The translations under genes were made by a program, and so were the position numbers. The notes below the pieces were generated by a model. It had not been told where the DNA came from. It did not search any database and worked only from the letters and a program-made list of their open reading frames with translations. From assembly GCA_022571985.1 (NCBI GenBank), contig JACZWU010000005.1:62001-126000 (forward strand): a stretch of DNA of 64,000 nt, given 5' to 3'. Position 1 is the stretch's first letter. Each line of letters opens with the position of its first letter. The stretch comes from Candidatus Zixiibacteriota bacterium (GTDB lineage Bacteria > Zixibacteria > MSB-5A5 > GN15 > FEB-12). Shown one piece after another: positions 35,590 to 42,913 of the stretch.

Positions 35590-35787
35590 CTAATCTCTGG
35601 GTCTATATGTTGACTTACGAGCCTTGCGTTTGGCTGCTGCCGTTTTGCGCTTCTTGATTTCCGAGGGCTTTTCGTAATGCTGATTCTTTTTTATATCGCT
35701 TAAGATTCCTGCTTTTTCACAAAATTTGTTAAATCTGCGAAGGGCTTTTTCGAATGACTCATCGTCGCGTACTTTTACGCCGGTCAA
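35590..35787 (-). CDS. rpsU: 30S ribosomal protein S21
   Basis: 65 residues, very basic. [27 protein letters not shown] and the arginine/lysine-rich tail ([13 protein letters not shown]) are diagnostic. S21 helps the 30S subunit bind mRNA. It starts at TTG 35787, behind GGGAGGGG; no ATG or GTG fits. It heads the minus-strand cluster rpsU-yqeY-cvpA-mutS2-dnaG-recN. Confidence 0.95.
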   Translation of the reverse strand: MTGVKVRDDESFEKALRRFNKFCEKAGILSDIKKNQHYEKPSEIKKRKTAAAKRKARKSTYRPRD

Positions 35788-35968
35788 ATAAATACACCCC
35801 CTCCCAAATTATTCCAATATACAAGTTTTCTCTCATAGCTTTGTAATATCGTCCAAAAGTTCAAAAATGTCAATGACTTATGCTGAAATCGGACTCTTTT
35901 TTTATGGTTCGTAGTGATATTGATAATTGGAATGTCGCCAAATCCACAGCTATGTGGCGGCTTTCGAT

Positions 35969-36301
35969 TTACTTTTCAAGAAACTTAAGGTTATCAGCCC
36001 CACGGTCAGACATAAAGTGATAGTGCAGATGCTCTATTTCCTGTCCATAGCCATTATTGACCTGAATTTGAAAATGATCTTCAATTTTGAGCATCTCAGC
36101 CACTTTTTTGACCGTCCGGCCCATAACGGCCAGAGTATCCAGCGAAGCTTCGTAGAAATTTTTGGATTTCTCCTTCGGAATCAAAAGCAGATGCACCGGG
36201 GCTTTGGGGTAGAGGTCCTGAATGACAATGACTTCATCGTCCTCATAGAAAATCCTGGAAGGAATCTGCCGTTTGATGATTTTTTCAAAGATGTCGTCCA
36301 T
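35969..36301 (-). CDS. HIT family (HinT-like) nucleotide hydrolase
   Basis: 110 residues. IFEKIIKRQIPSRIFYEDDEVIVIQDLYPKAPVHLLLIPK is the conserved N-terminal half, and the histidine triad reads HLHYHF (about 93-98), with an aromatic at the variable positions. HinT proteins hydrolyse AMP-lysine or aminoacyl adenylates in the cytoplasm. It is monocistronic, opposite to the lipoprotein gene at 36509. Confidence 0.92.
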   Translation of the reverse strand: MDDIFEKIIKRQIPSRIFYEDDEVIVIQDLYPKAPVHLLLIPKEKSKNFYEASLDTLAVMGRTVKKVAEMLKIEDHFQIQVNNGYGQEIEHLHYHFMSDRGADNLKFLEK

Positions 36302-36399
36302 AATGATTCAAGTATAGGTTTTTGAATTTGGATAGTCAACCAACAATCAGACCTATTGCCAATTATCCAAACAGCTATTAAATTGAGGATAGGCATCTT

Positions 36400-36466
36400 G
36401 TAGGTCAGGACCCTTTTGTGATCCTGACTTATTGAGAAAGATGTCAGGAGAGCAAGGCACCTGACC
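36400..36466 (+). repeat. 67-bp palindromic element, copy 1
   Basis: GTAGGTCAGGACCC at the left, two internal palindromes (GTCAGGA...TCCTGAC and GTCAGGaGAgcaaggCaCCTGAC) and CCTGACCAAC at the right. The reverse complement of 54958-55025 matches this copy along its length, with its inner AGGAGAGCAAG block intact. It looks like a small non-coding, MITE- or REP-like element lying between two genes. Confidence 0.65.
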
Positions 36467-36508
36467 AACCAAATAAAGGTCTATTGGTAATGCGTTGATA
36501 TGTGAGGA

Positions 36509-36925
36509 ATGATTAAAGTAATGTATACTCTTACGAAGCTAATATTGGTTGGTATTATGCTGTTAGCAATAGTAGGCTGTCTCCTTAGCACGAGAGTTAC
36601 ATATAACCAGTTGTTGTTGAAGAACAATAGTGACATTAAGATAACGACTTTGCTTAATATTTCATATCCCGATAGCACATTGGCATTTGCGTTTCCTGAC
36701 AGATATCTCGACGCAAACAGCCAGGGTTACGTAAGTAACACTATTGATTTGAGAAAAAGACCCGGTCTTACACTTTTCGTTTTTTCTGACGCTTACTACG
36801 AATCTCGATGGCATGAGAATGTAGGAACACCGGATAAATACTTGGAGGTAGACAGCATCTTGCAAAGATACGTGCTGTCAAAGGCACAGCTAGACAGCCT
36901 TTCGTGGACTGTTGTTTTTCCATAA
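36509..36925 (+). CDS. Predicted small lipoprotein, unknown function
   Basis: 138 residues, start ATG 36509; ATG 36521 is an alternative. The N-terminus has a lipoprotein signal with lipobox AIVGC (Cys near residue 24). The mature part is about 115 residues with mixed beta character (YNQLLLKNNSDIKI, LTLFVFSDAYYES) and no known domain that I can see. It is AT-richer than yebC and lies alone between the HIT gene and yebC. Confidence 0.6.
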   Translation: MIKVMYTLTKLILVGIMLLAIVGCLLSTRVTYNQLLLKNNSDIKITTLLNISYPDSTLAFAFPDRYLDANSQGYVSNTIDLRKRPGLTLFVFSDAYYESRWHENVGTPDKYLEVDSILQRYVLSKAQLDSLSWTVVFP

Positions 36926-36930
36926 ATATT

Positions 36931-36958
36931 TTGTGGGCGGCCGGCTTTGGCGTGTCCC
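36931..36958. repeat. GTGGGCGGCC...GGCGTGTCCCC repeat fragment
   Basis: TTGTGGGCGGCCGGCTTTGGCGTGTCCCC lies between the lipoprotein stop and the yebC ribosome site. It resembles units at 4727-4752 and 55139-55163, and in reverse at about 40170-40195. It is translated only if yebC is wrongly started at 36904. Confidence 0.55.
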
Positions 36959-36975
36959 CAAAAACAGGAGTAAAT

Positions 36976-37725
36976 GTGTCCGGTCACTCAAAATGGTCGA
37001 CTATAAAGCGCAAAAAAGGTAAAGCCGATGCCGAGCGCGGCAAAATCTTTACCCGCTTAACCAAAGAAATCGCAGTAGCAGCCCGAGAGGGCGGAGGCGA
37101 CCCCGAAACCAACGCCCGGCTGCGCACAGCCATTGCCAGCGCCAAAACTCAGAATATGCCTTCTGATAATATCAAACGCGCCATCCAAAAAGGCACCGGC
37201 GACCTGCCCGGCATCGTCTTCGAATCACACATCTACGAGGGCTACGGACCCGGCGGCGTGGCGCTTATTCTGGAAGTTATGACCGACAACAAAAACCGCT
37301 CGGTGGCCGAAATCCGACACGCGCTGGCAAAATACGGCGGCAATCTTGGCTCTAACGGCTGTGTCGCCTGGATGTTCGACAAAAAGGGAATCATCACCGT
37401 AGACTTCGAAGCCTCCACCGAAGATGCCTTGATGGATATCGCTCTCGATGCCGGCGCCGAAGATATCCTCTCCGATTCCGGCGCCTACGAAATCATCACC
37501 CCTCCTGAAGCGCTTGATGCCGTTCGTTTGGCTATTGAAGCCAAAGGTATAACTATGGCCTCAGCCGAAATTACCATGCGACCGCAGAACACTGTCAATT
37601 TGACAGATGAAAAAGAGGCCAACTCGATGCTGCGTATGTACGAACTTCTGGAAGATATAGACGACGTCCAGAAAGTATACGCCAACTTCGACATCGAAGA
37701 GGCACTGCTTGAAAAAATAGCGTAG
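36976..37725 (+). CDS. yebC: YebC/TACO1 family protein
   Basis: 249 residues from GTG 36976 (SGHSKWSTIKRKKGKADAERGKIF), behind AGGAG; the frame is open to 36904 but the conserved family start is here. NARLRTAIASAKTQNMPSDNIKRAIQKGTG, YEGYGPGGVALILEVMTDNKNR and GSNGCVAWMFDKKGII are diagnostic. Family members act as translation activators for proline-rich stretches or as DNA-binding regulators. In many bacteria yebC directly precedes ruvC; here ruvC lies 6 kb on, past accessory genes. Confidence 0.95.
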   Translation: MSGHSKWSTIKRKKGKADAERGKIFTRLTKEIAVAAREGGGDPETNARLRTAIASAKTQNMPSDNIKRAIQKGTGDLPGIVFESHIYEGYGPGGVALILEVMTDNKNRSVAEIRHALAKYGGNLGSNGCVAWMFDKKGIITVDFEASTEDALMDIALDAGAEDILSDSGAYEIITPPEALDAVRLAIEAKGITMASAEITMRPQNTVNLTDEKEANSMLRMYELLEDIDDVQKVYANFDIEEALLEKIA

Positions 37726-37842
37726 TTTCTGCTCCCCGGATTTTGCGCTTTGGGAAACATGCATATCAGAATAGCTCAAGACTGAGTAAAGTGTTTTGTC
37801 AACCTTTTTTCTGGGTCCCGAATTGAGCAGTGGAATAAGTTC

Positions 37843-37870
37843 TTGACACTGAAGTTGAATGCCTTATCAT
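37843..37870 (+). promoter_or_regulatory. Promoter of the unknown gene at 37977
   Basis: TTGACA (37843-37848), a 16-base spacer and TATCAT (37865-37870). The leader downstream carries the direct and inverted repeats at 37881-37912. Confidence 0.55.
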
Positions 37871-37880
37871 AGAGGGTTGA

Positions 37881-37912
37881 GACCTAATTATCGTATGGAA
37901 TACGACCTAATT
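37881..37912. promoter_or_regulatory. Paired GACCTAATT repeats around a CGTAT/ATACG palindrome
   Basis: Direct repeats GACCTAATT at 37881-37889 and 37904-37912 flank CGTAT (37892-37896) and ATACG (37900-37904). They sit just after the promoter, where a repressor would act. No cognate regulator is evident. Confidence 0.4.
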
Positions 37913-37976
37913 GCTGAACAATTGCATTGATCAGACCTTTATCGCACTTAGGCATTTCTAAAGAAGAGGATCTAAG

Positions 37977-38810
37977 ATGACAGAAGAATTAGATGAAAAA
38001 CTCGTTCGTCCCGTAATAAAAAAAAAGAAAGCTTCGCTCTTTCAAAGTCCCAAGAGGGCTAGGAAAACAGCTACCAAGAAAATTGTAGTTGAGGTGATTG
38101 ATGTAGGAACCCTTGAAGATCCAATGGCAGGTATTTTCTCAATGTCGAAGGATTTAGAGGAGCCAAGTTCGGTCGCTGACGTTGCTTTACAACTAGCAGA
38201 ACTCAGACGCGATTTCAACGAGTATAAGTCTTTTGAATTCACCAAGTCTGATTTAGACAAGGTGCCATTTTCTCGATGCATACCCGTTCGAGTATATTTG
38301 TCCGAAGAGAGCGAAGGTACAGCTGAGTTCGTTTGCTTGGCTCTCAGAAATCTACTAGACGAATACGGATTTACGCTCGCCGAGTCATATCCTATTGAAC
38401 TGGGCTCGTTTTTCCAACGATTTATCTACAAAACCAAAAAAGCAGCTACTAAACCAGAGGTTGCGATAAGATTGAAAAAGGCCGAACGTGCTATCGAATT
38501 AGCTACGTTGGATAAAACACAGGCATCCATAGACAAATCAAAGGCTGAGGCTGCAGGAATACTTGTCAAATCTTTAGAATATGTGCCGAACGGTGCGTGC
38601 CAAGTGGGTTCAATCTTAGTTGTGAAGACAACAGATGACGACGGTCCTAGGATTCTAATTCGGAGCCTAAGCAATCTGGAGATGATCTATTTAGAGGAAA
38701 ATCCGCAAGATTTGTATAAGCCACAATTGATTCTGAAAAAACTAACTGCTATCAACAAATTGCCGGAAGTGGAGGTTTCCGAGGCAGTCAGGACGCAGCC
38801 ACGCCCATAG
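37977..38810 (+). CDS. Unknown soluble protein
   Basis: 277 residues, no signal peptide or membrane segment. A lysine-rich N-terminus (KKKKASLFQSPKRARKTATKK, about 16-36) looks like a nucleic-acid-binding tail. The central part has IPVRVYLSEES, FVCLALRNLLDEYGFTLAESYPIELGSFFQRF, then a helical repeat KKAERAIELATLDKTQASIDKSKAEAAGIL and a beta-rich end (VGSILVVKTTDDDGPRILIRSL). I know of no domain with this pattern, though the VRVYL...LLDEYGF...GSFFQRF layout feels like a real, recurring family. It stands alone with its own promoter in the yebC-ruvC insert. Confidence 0.65.
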   Translation: MTEELDEKLVRPVIKKKKASLFQSPKRARKTATKKIVVEVIDVGTLEDPMAGIFSMSKDLEEPSSVADVALQLAELRRDFNEYKSFEFTKSDLDKVPFSRCIPVRVYLSEESEGTAEFVCLALRNLLDEYGFTLAESYPIELGSFFQRFIYKTKKAATKPEVAIRLKKAERAIELATLDKTQASIDKSKAEAAGILVKSLEYVPNGACQVGSILVVKTTDDDGPRILIRSLSNLEMIYLEENPQDLYKPQLILKKLTAINKLPEVEVSEAVRTQPRP

Positions 38811-38819
38811 CCTGAATTC

Positions 38820-38998
38820 CGGGTGGCCCGCCTTCTAGGGTGGGGCTCCCCACAAATTTCCCACAACTTAACCGCAAAATAGATCCGCCCGCCTAATATA
38901 GAGCAGCTAAGACCATGCCTGAATGCCATTGAGACCAGAGCAAAAAACCAACAACTTTTGATAGGGGAAAAGTAAAATATGACAAAACGAACCCATTT
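38820..38998. repeat. About 180-bp dispersed repeat ending in ATGACAAAACGAA, copy A
   Basis: The segment ends with AACTTTTGATAGGGG, AAAGTAAAATATGACAAAACG and ACCCATTT, and contains TATAGAGCAGCTA and ATGCCTGAATG. It aligns along its length with 39863-40050. The ATG opens only 10 codons (MTKRTHLRRL) here. This is the main content of the gap 38811-39117; the rest is the duplicated leader of the lipoprotein gene. Confidence 0.7.
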
Positions 38999-39036
38999 GC
39001 GCAGGCTTTAGCAGTACTGGGTGCCCTACGATTTAC

Positions 39037-39117
39037 GTCCAATCCTTGCCAACTAATGCAATAGGGCAGTACAGCCGATAAAATAATACACCATAATACA
39101 CCTGGGGAGGGCTAGTT
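39037..39117 (+). repeat. 81-bp duplicated leader of the lipoprotein gene, copy 1
   Basis: It begins with GTCCAATCCTTGCC, contains AATAGGGCAGTAC and AATAATACACCATAATACACC, and ends in the ribosome site GGGGAGGG before ATG 39118. An equally long, nearly identical leader precedes the paralogue (42833-42913). It probably carries a shared promoter or control site. Confidence 0.7.
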
Positions 39118-39846
39118 ATGTTATTCTTAAGAGAAACAATTCTAAATCGTTTGCTGCCTTTTTGCGGTCTATTAGCTCTCTTGACATTTTCGGCAGGCTG
39201 CGACAGTGACAGCAACACCGGTGGAACCGCGACTGACCCCGGCGGGACAAATACCCTTTTTCAGGAAGATTTTGCGGGCACTACTCTCGCTGCCGCCTGG
39301 TCGGCCTCAAATTTTAGTGCGACTTCGGAAATCGACTCTACCATTGGCCAGCCGGCGCCATCACTGCACATATATGTTGACTCAGGAGTCAATGGAAAGT
39401 CATTTGTTACTTTGTCTCAGCCATATAACAACGCCGGCGGAATAAGTTTTACCATAGAAGTTGAAGTCGATAATTCAGGCAGAGCAGGCCTAAATTCCGA
39501 TTGGATAAAAGTTGTCATTCACGACCAGGGACGAAATCAGTCACAAGCAGGCATGACGATTCGCAGATTCACTGATGGATCGGACAATGTAAACATCAGC
39601 TATGACGTCTATCCTGGAGGCCCCTGGCAACAAGTCAAAGAATGGAACATTGTCTTATCACCCGGTTTTCATGAGTTCAAATTTACTGTCTATCCAGACT
39701 TCACTGCCAAATGGTTCCGTGATGGGATACAAAGGCTTTCTACTTTGACGGGCCAACAGATGTTTGAGGCCGATTTGCAATTAAAGCTGGAGGTTCGCGG
39801 TCCTGAAACAGCAGCGTACTTTGACAACGCTCTTGTTTCCCGGTAG
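39118..39846 (+). CDS. ConA-like lipoprotein, paralogue 1
   Basis: 242 residues. Lipoprotein signal with lipobox FSAGC (Cys near 24), a Ser/Gly/Thr-rich linker (SDSNTGGTATDPGG), then a single beta-sandwich domain of about 190 residues: FQEDFAGTTLAAAW, PAPSLHIYVDSG, ISFTIEVEVDN, FHEFKFTVYPDFTAKWFRDGIQR, AYFDNALVSR. The pattern is of concanavalin/LamG-like carbohydrate or ligand binding, probably on the outer surface. It is closely related to 42914-43645, including the leader. Ribosome site GGGGAGGG. No enzymatic residues are seen. Confidence 0.75.
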   Translation: MLFLRETILNRLLPFCGLLALLTFSAGCDSDSNTGGTATDPGGTNTLFQEDFAGTTLAAAWSASNFSATSEIDSTIGQPAPSLHIYVDSGVNGKSFVTLSQPYNNAGGISFTIEVEVDNSGRAGLNSDWIKVVIHDQGRNQSQAGMTIRRFTDGSDNVNISYDVYPGGPWQQVKEWNIVLSPGFHEFKFTVYPDFTAKWFRDGIQRLSTLTGQQMFEADLQLKLEVRGPETAAYFDNALVSR

Positions 39847-39862
39847 AGTTTTGCCCTGCCGC

Positions 39863-40050
39863 CGGGTGCCCCACGTTTTAGGTGGGTTTCTTTCCCTCCC
39901 CACAATTCCCCCCCAATCTCACTACAAAAGACTTCCGCCCACCTATAATAGAGCAGCTATGACTATGCCTGAAAGCATTCGCAACCAGAGCAAAAAAACA
40001 ACAACTTTTGATAGGGAGAAAGTAAAATATGACAAAACGAAGCCATTTTT
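39863..40050. repeat. Dispersed repeat ending in ATGACAAAACGAA, copy B
   Basis: It matches copy A (38820-38998) with a few changes: TATAATAGAGCAGCTA, CAACAACTTTTGATAGGG, AAAGTAAAATATGACAAAACGAAG. The ATG (40029) opens a short frame, MTKRSHF. It runs directly into a GTCATTCCCG-type repeat. Confidence 0.7.
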
Positions 40051-40215
40051 TGTCATTCCCGCTTTAGTCCCGAGCAAAGTAGAGGGGAGCAGTCGGGAAT
40101 CCGTCCTACTAAGGGGCAGACTCTTTGGCTCCCGCGAGTACTCGGGACTATGTTTGCTCAGGACCATGTGGAGGACACGCCATAGGCGGTCGTCCCGCAA
40201 CCGCTATCGTAATTT
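40051..40215. repeat. Palindromic repeat fragments before the ATC-start gene
   Basis: GTCATTCCCGCTTTAGTCCC...AGTCGGGAATCCGTCC (about 40052-40108), then CCCGCGAGTACTCGGGA (about 40131-40147) and GTGGAGGACACGCCATAGGCGG (about 40167-40191). These are the same families found at 4.4-5.4, 41.9 and 43.7 kb. No gene is present in 40051-40310 apart from the start region of the next gene. Confidence 0.6.
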
Positions 40216-40310
40216 GTGGTATTGACAGAAAGTCATACGGCTGTTATAATGAAACGAAAGCGCAGCAAATATTATCCTCATTTGTCATAACTTGAAACAA
40301 GGAGGTTACT

Positions 40311-40835
40311 ATCACTAAAATTATCAGATTATTCCTGGTATTATTTTTCATCGTCGCCTCTTTTCCAAGCGAAGCTAAAAGCCAAATTTCACTTGAGCTA
40401 AACAGTAAAGTTCGCATATATGCTCCAACTGTTGTCGGTGGAATCGTACCGGGCAAGCTTATCAGATTAGACCAGGACAGCCTTGCTGTTAGAGTGGACA
40501 ACAGGGTCATTGTGTTTCCCAAGTCTTCAATCGAGAAGCTCTGGCGGGTATCAGGAGAAAAAGGCCATGCGTTAACCGGGGCGTTGATCGGACTGCCGGC
40601 CGGCGCTCTTGCTGGTCTGGCTTTTTCAGCACTAACTTGTGGTGAAGCATTTTCGGAGCTGTGTACTTTTGTTGGATTACTCACCGGAGCTGGCCTGGGT
40701 GCTATTACCGGTGCTATCATTGGATCAAAAACCAAATCGGTAAGCTGGCAAAAAGTAGATGTCAGCAAAATAAATCTGAGTCTCGGTGCGGTACACGGTC
40801 GAACTGCCGGTTTGAAAATTTCCTGGGCTTTTTAA
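40311..40835 (+). CDS. Exported glycine-zipper protein starting at a non-standard codon
   Basis: About 174 residues. The frame has a full signal peptide (TKIIRLFLVLFFIVASFPSEA) that begins only at codon ATC 40311, 5 bases behind a perfect AAGGAGG; no ATG, GTG or TTG gives this start. The next standard start, GTG 40494, would remove the signal peptide and 61 residues. The mature part has a beta-rich segment (KLIRLDQDSLAVRVDNRVIVFPKSSIEKLW) and a glycine zipper hairpin (GALIGLPAGALAGLAF, GLLTGAGLGAITGAIIGS) that should insert into a membrane. Either ATC is used, or this is a point-mutated or miscalled ATG. Confidence 0.6.
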   Translation: MTKIIRLFLVLFFIVASFPSEAKSQISLELNSKVRIYAPTVVGGIVPGKLIRLDQDSLAVRVDNRVIVFPKSSIEKLWRVSGEKGHALTGALIGLPAGALAGLAFSALTCGEAFSELCTFVGLLTGAGLGAITGAIIGSKTKSVSWQKVDVSKINLSLGAVHGRTAGLKISWAF

Positions 40836-41211
40836 GGTCAACGATTTAGCGCTGAATTGACACAGGATTCACGGGGTGGGAATCCGTACCAAAATCTCGG
40901 ATATAAAAGCAGAGAAAAAAAGATGTTAAACTTGTGCTGAACTTGTTTCAGTATATGACAAAACGAACCTTTTAATCCCGCGGGGCTTTAGTCCCGTGGG
41001 GCATTTGTTCCGTTGGGGCTTTTGCCATACTGACCAGCCCCTCGGCCGGATACCGCTGACTTCGCCACCGAAATGAAAAAATAGATGTTAAAACTTTGTG
41101 CTGAACTTGTTTCAATAAATGACAAAACGAAGCCATTTTTCGCTCAGAGGATGGTAAAAAGGTACAAATCTTTAAATAAGTCAAATACCACAATCTTTTT
41201 GTAAAATACAC
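40836..41211. repeat. Gap with two further MTKR-type repeats
   Basis: Related 55-60-bp units at 40914-40969 and 41075-41133 both contain GATGTTAAA, CTTGTGCTGAACTTGTTTCA and ATGACAAAACGAA. Between them is CCCGCGGGGCTTTAGTCCCGTGGGGC, a palindrome-rich fragment. Nothing resembling a gene is present. Confidence 0.65.
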
Positions 41212-41240
41212 TTGACATTTAAGATTGTCGCTGTTATCTG
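41212..41240 (+). promoter_or_regulatory. Promoter of the membrane protein / XRE pair
   Basis: A perfect TTGACA (41212-41217) is followed after 16 or 17 bases by TTATCT/TATCTG (41234-41240). The operator palindrome lies directly downstream. Confidence 0.6.
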
Positions 41241-41243
41241 TGT

Positions 41244-41259
41244 GTAAAGTAAACTTTAC
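41244..41259. promoter_or_regulatory. Likely operator palindrome GTAAAGT-aa-ACTTTAC
   Basis: A perfect 7-bp inverted repeat with a 2-base centre lies over the expected transcription start and 24 bases before ATG 41283. It suits binding by the small XRE protein encoded second in this operon, giving autorepression. Confidence 0.6.
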
Positions 41260-41282
41260 TTTATGACAAAGGAGCTATACTA

Positions 41283-41705
41283 ATGAACAATCAGATGACA
41301 GAAGCGGGCAATTTGAAAGCCCGTACCAAGAAGAACACTTGCCGAATTTTGTACTGGGGAATTGCCTGGGTACTATCGACGGCGCTGGTTGCTTTTGGAC
41401 CTGAATCAATTTGGGATTCTAATACTGCGCTAACTATTCTGGCAATTTTCATTAATCTGGGGATCGGCTTCGGAATGATAATGGCCAACAAACGGCACCT
41501 GAAAGGACTCGACGATTTGCAGCAAAAGATCCAGCTTGAGGGAATGGCCCTGGCACTCGGGGTTGGTTTAGTACTTGGTCTCAGCTATGAAATGCTGGAG
41601 GACGTAAATCTCATTACTTTCAAAGCACAAATTTCACACCTGATAATGCTGATGGCAGTTACTTACTTTATCGCAATAAAACTCGGCGACAGGCGTTACA
41701 GATGA
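41283..41705 (+). CDS. Four-helix membrane protein paired with an XRE regulator
   Basis: 140 residues. Four hydrophobic helices (about 23-40, 50-65, 85-103, 115-133) and a basic N-terminus; ribosome site AAGGAG. I do not recognise a named domain. Small membrane proteins cotranscribed with YgzD-like XRE regulators are common in bacteria and are often thought to be linked with membrane or antimicrobial stress. The stop overlaps the XRE start by 4 bases. Confidence 0.7.
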   Translation: MNNQMTEAGNLKARTKKNTCRILYWGIAWVLSTALVAFGPESIWDSNTALTILAIFINLGIGFGMIMANKRHLKGLDDLQQKIQLEGMALALGVGLVLGLSYEMLEDVNLITFKAQISHLIMLMAVTYFIAIKLGDRRYR

Positions 41706-41902
41706 AGAACCGCCTAAAAGTACTCCGCGCCGAACGGGACTGGACCCAGGCTCAACTGGCCACTGCTCTTGATGTTTCACGGCAGACTGTCAACGCAATC
41801 GAGAAAGGGAAGTTTGATCCCAGTTTACCCTTGGCGTTTAGAGCCGCCCGACTATTTGAAATGTCAATAGAAGATATTTTTCAAGATGAAGTAGCATCTT
41901 GA
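41702..41902 (+). CDS. Small XRE-family regulator (YgzD-like)
   Basis: 66 residues, almost only a Cro/CI helix-turn-helix: NRLKVLRAERDWTQAQLATALDVSRQTVNAIEKGKFDPSLPLAFRAARLFEMSIEDIF. The VSRQTVNAIE recognition helix and compact length match the YgzD-like group. Its ATG overlaps the membrane gene's stop (ATGA). It probably represses its own operon through the palindrome at 41244-41259. Confidence 0.88.
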   Translation: MKNRLKVLRAERDWTQAQLATALDVSRQTVNAIEKGKFDPSLPLAFRAARLFEMSIEDIFQDEVAS

Positions 41903-41914
41903 TCCGAAATAGAA

Positions 41915-41990
41915 AAAGGTCGAGGTCGCCCACCTCTCGACTCCCGCGAGTATTCGGGACTTTGTCCGCTCAGGATGACGATGATTAACA
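41915..41990. repeat. CTCGACTCCCGCGAGTATTCGGGACTTTG-type repeat
   Basis: A fragment shared with about 40125-40160, 42763-42822 and 43665-43722 (CTC/TTCGAC..., GGGACTTTG or GGACTCAAGACA..., CTCAGGATG). It is part of the same palindromic repeat family and lies between convergent genes. Confidence 0.55.
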
Positions 41991-42038
41991 GGGTGACGAT
42001 ATTTCTTCCCTGTCACGTACTGAACAAATAATCTTGTT

Positions 42039-42662
42039 TTAGTAGCCACTACCTCCTGTAACTATTAAGTAGCCTAATAGTAAAACGAGCGGTACAACAG
42101 GAGCAAAGTATGAACGTCCGGATATGCCAAGATGAATTTTGCTTTCTTCGATCTCTCTTGTTGGAACTGGGGCAAGTAGTCCTTGATTTTCTGTGTAACG
42201 GGCAAATCTGTAGTATACGTCGATAGAGAATAATTCATAGAAAGCTATGGAACCTGATAGAGCAAGCACTGGAAATTTCAATTTTCTGTCGCCGGTGCTA
42301 AAAAGAAAGATCCGTGGCGAAATATCAATTGCCGTATACCGGTCGAGCCATTTCCGGTAGCGTGGACCAACTCCAAATGTTAGACCATCGTCGTCTGAGA
42401 AAAAGCCAAAAGTACCACCGATGGCTGAATTTTTATTAATATTGAACATAAGTCCGACATCGCCGGTCATCATTTCACTGGTGCCAGTACCAGCTATTTT
42501 AAAATAACCACCCGTCTCGATAATAGTGAAGTAAGAACATTCCGGTAACGGCTTACCTCGAATGCGAAATCCAGCATTGCTATTGTCTTCCGCTTTAGCG
42601 CCCGATTGTAGGAGAACCAATGAGAGAATTGAAAATATAGCATATCTTGTAAAACATTTCAT
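42039..42662 (-). CDS. Outer-membrane beta-barrel-like protein
   Basis: 207 residues. A clean Sec signal peptide (KCFTRYAIFSILSLVLLQSGAKA). The mature chain alternates polar and aromatic residues in 8 or so amphipathic strands (GYFKIAG, VGLMFNINKN, AIGGTFGFFSD, LTFGVGPRYRKWL, AIDISPRIFLF, FPVLALSGSIAFY, SIDVYYRFARYT, IHLGISGRSYF), suggesting a small barrel. The hydrophobic C-terminus (VPLVLLLGYLIVTGGSGY) is atypical for a barrel end. No function is assigned. It lies on the minus strand within the yebC-ruvC insert. Confidence 0.65.
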   Translation of the reverse strand: MKCFTRYAIFSILSLVLLQSGAKAEDNSNAGFRIRGKPLPECSYFTIIETGGYFKIAGTGTSEMMTGDVGLMFNINKNSAIGGTFGFFSDDDGLTFGVGPRYRKWLDRYTAIDISPRIFLFSTGDRKLKFPVLALSGSIAFYELFSIDVYYRFARYTENQGLLAPVPTREIEESKIHLGISGRSYFAPVVPLVLLLGYLIVTGGSGY

Positions 42663-42832
42663 GGTAAAACCCTCGCTTTTCCATATGGACGCACGAAATG
42701 CGAAAATGTAAAGTGAAAAGATTCTCCGGATAACACCGATTGGCCCGGCTCGACCCCACTCCTCGACTCCCTCGGCTTCGCCGGGACTTCGTACGCTTCG
42801 GGACTTTGTTCACCTGGGACGATGCCTTTTAT

Positions 42833-42913
42833 GTCCAATCCTTGCCTATTAATGAAATAGGGCAGTACTGCCGATAAAATAATACACCATAATACACCTG
42901 GGGAGGGCAAGTT
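42833..42913 (+). repeat. 81-bp duplicated leader of the lipoprotein gene, copy 2
   Basis: It aligns base for base with 39037-39117 (same length) with few changes, including AATAATACACCATAATACACC and GGGGAGGG. It precedes the second ConA-like lipoprotein, showing that gene and control region were duplicated together. Confidence 0.7.

Noticed and set aside
40244-40768. 174-codon minus frame
   Set aside because: It is antisense to the glycine-zipper gene, whose signal peptide and ribosome site support the plus strand.
40914-41133. CRISPR-like array
   Set aside because: Only two imperfect 55-60-bp repeats about 160 bp apart; no regular spacing and no cas genes.
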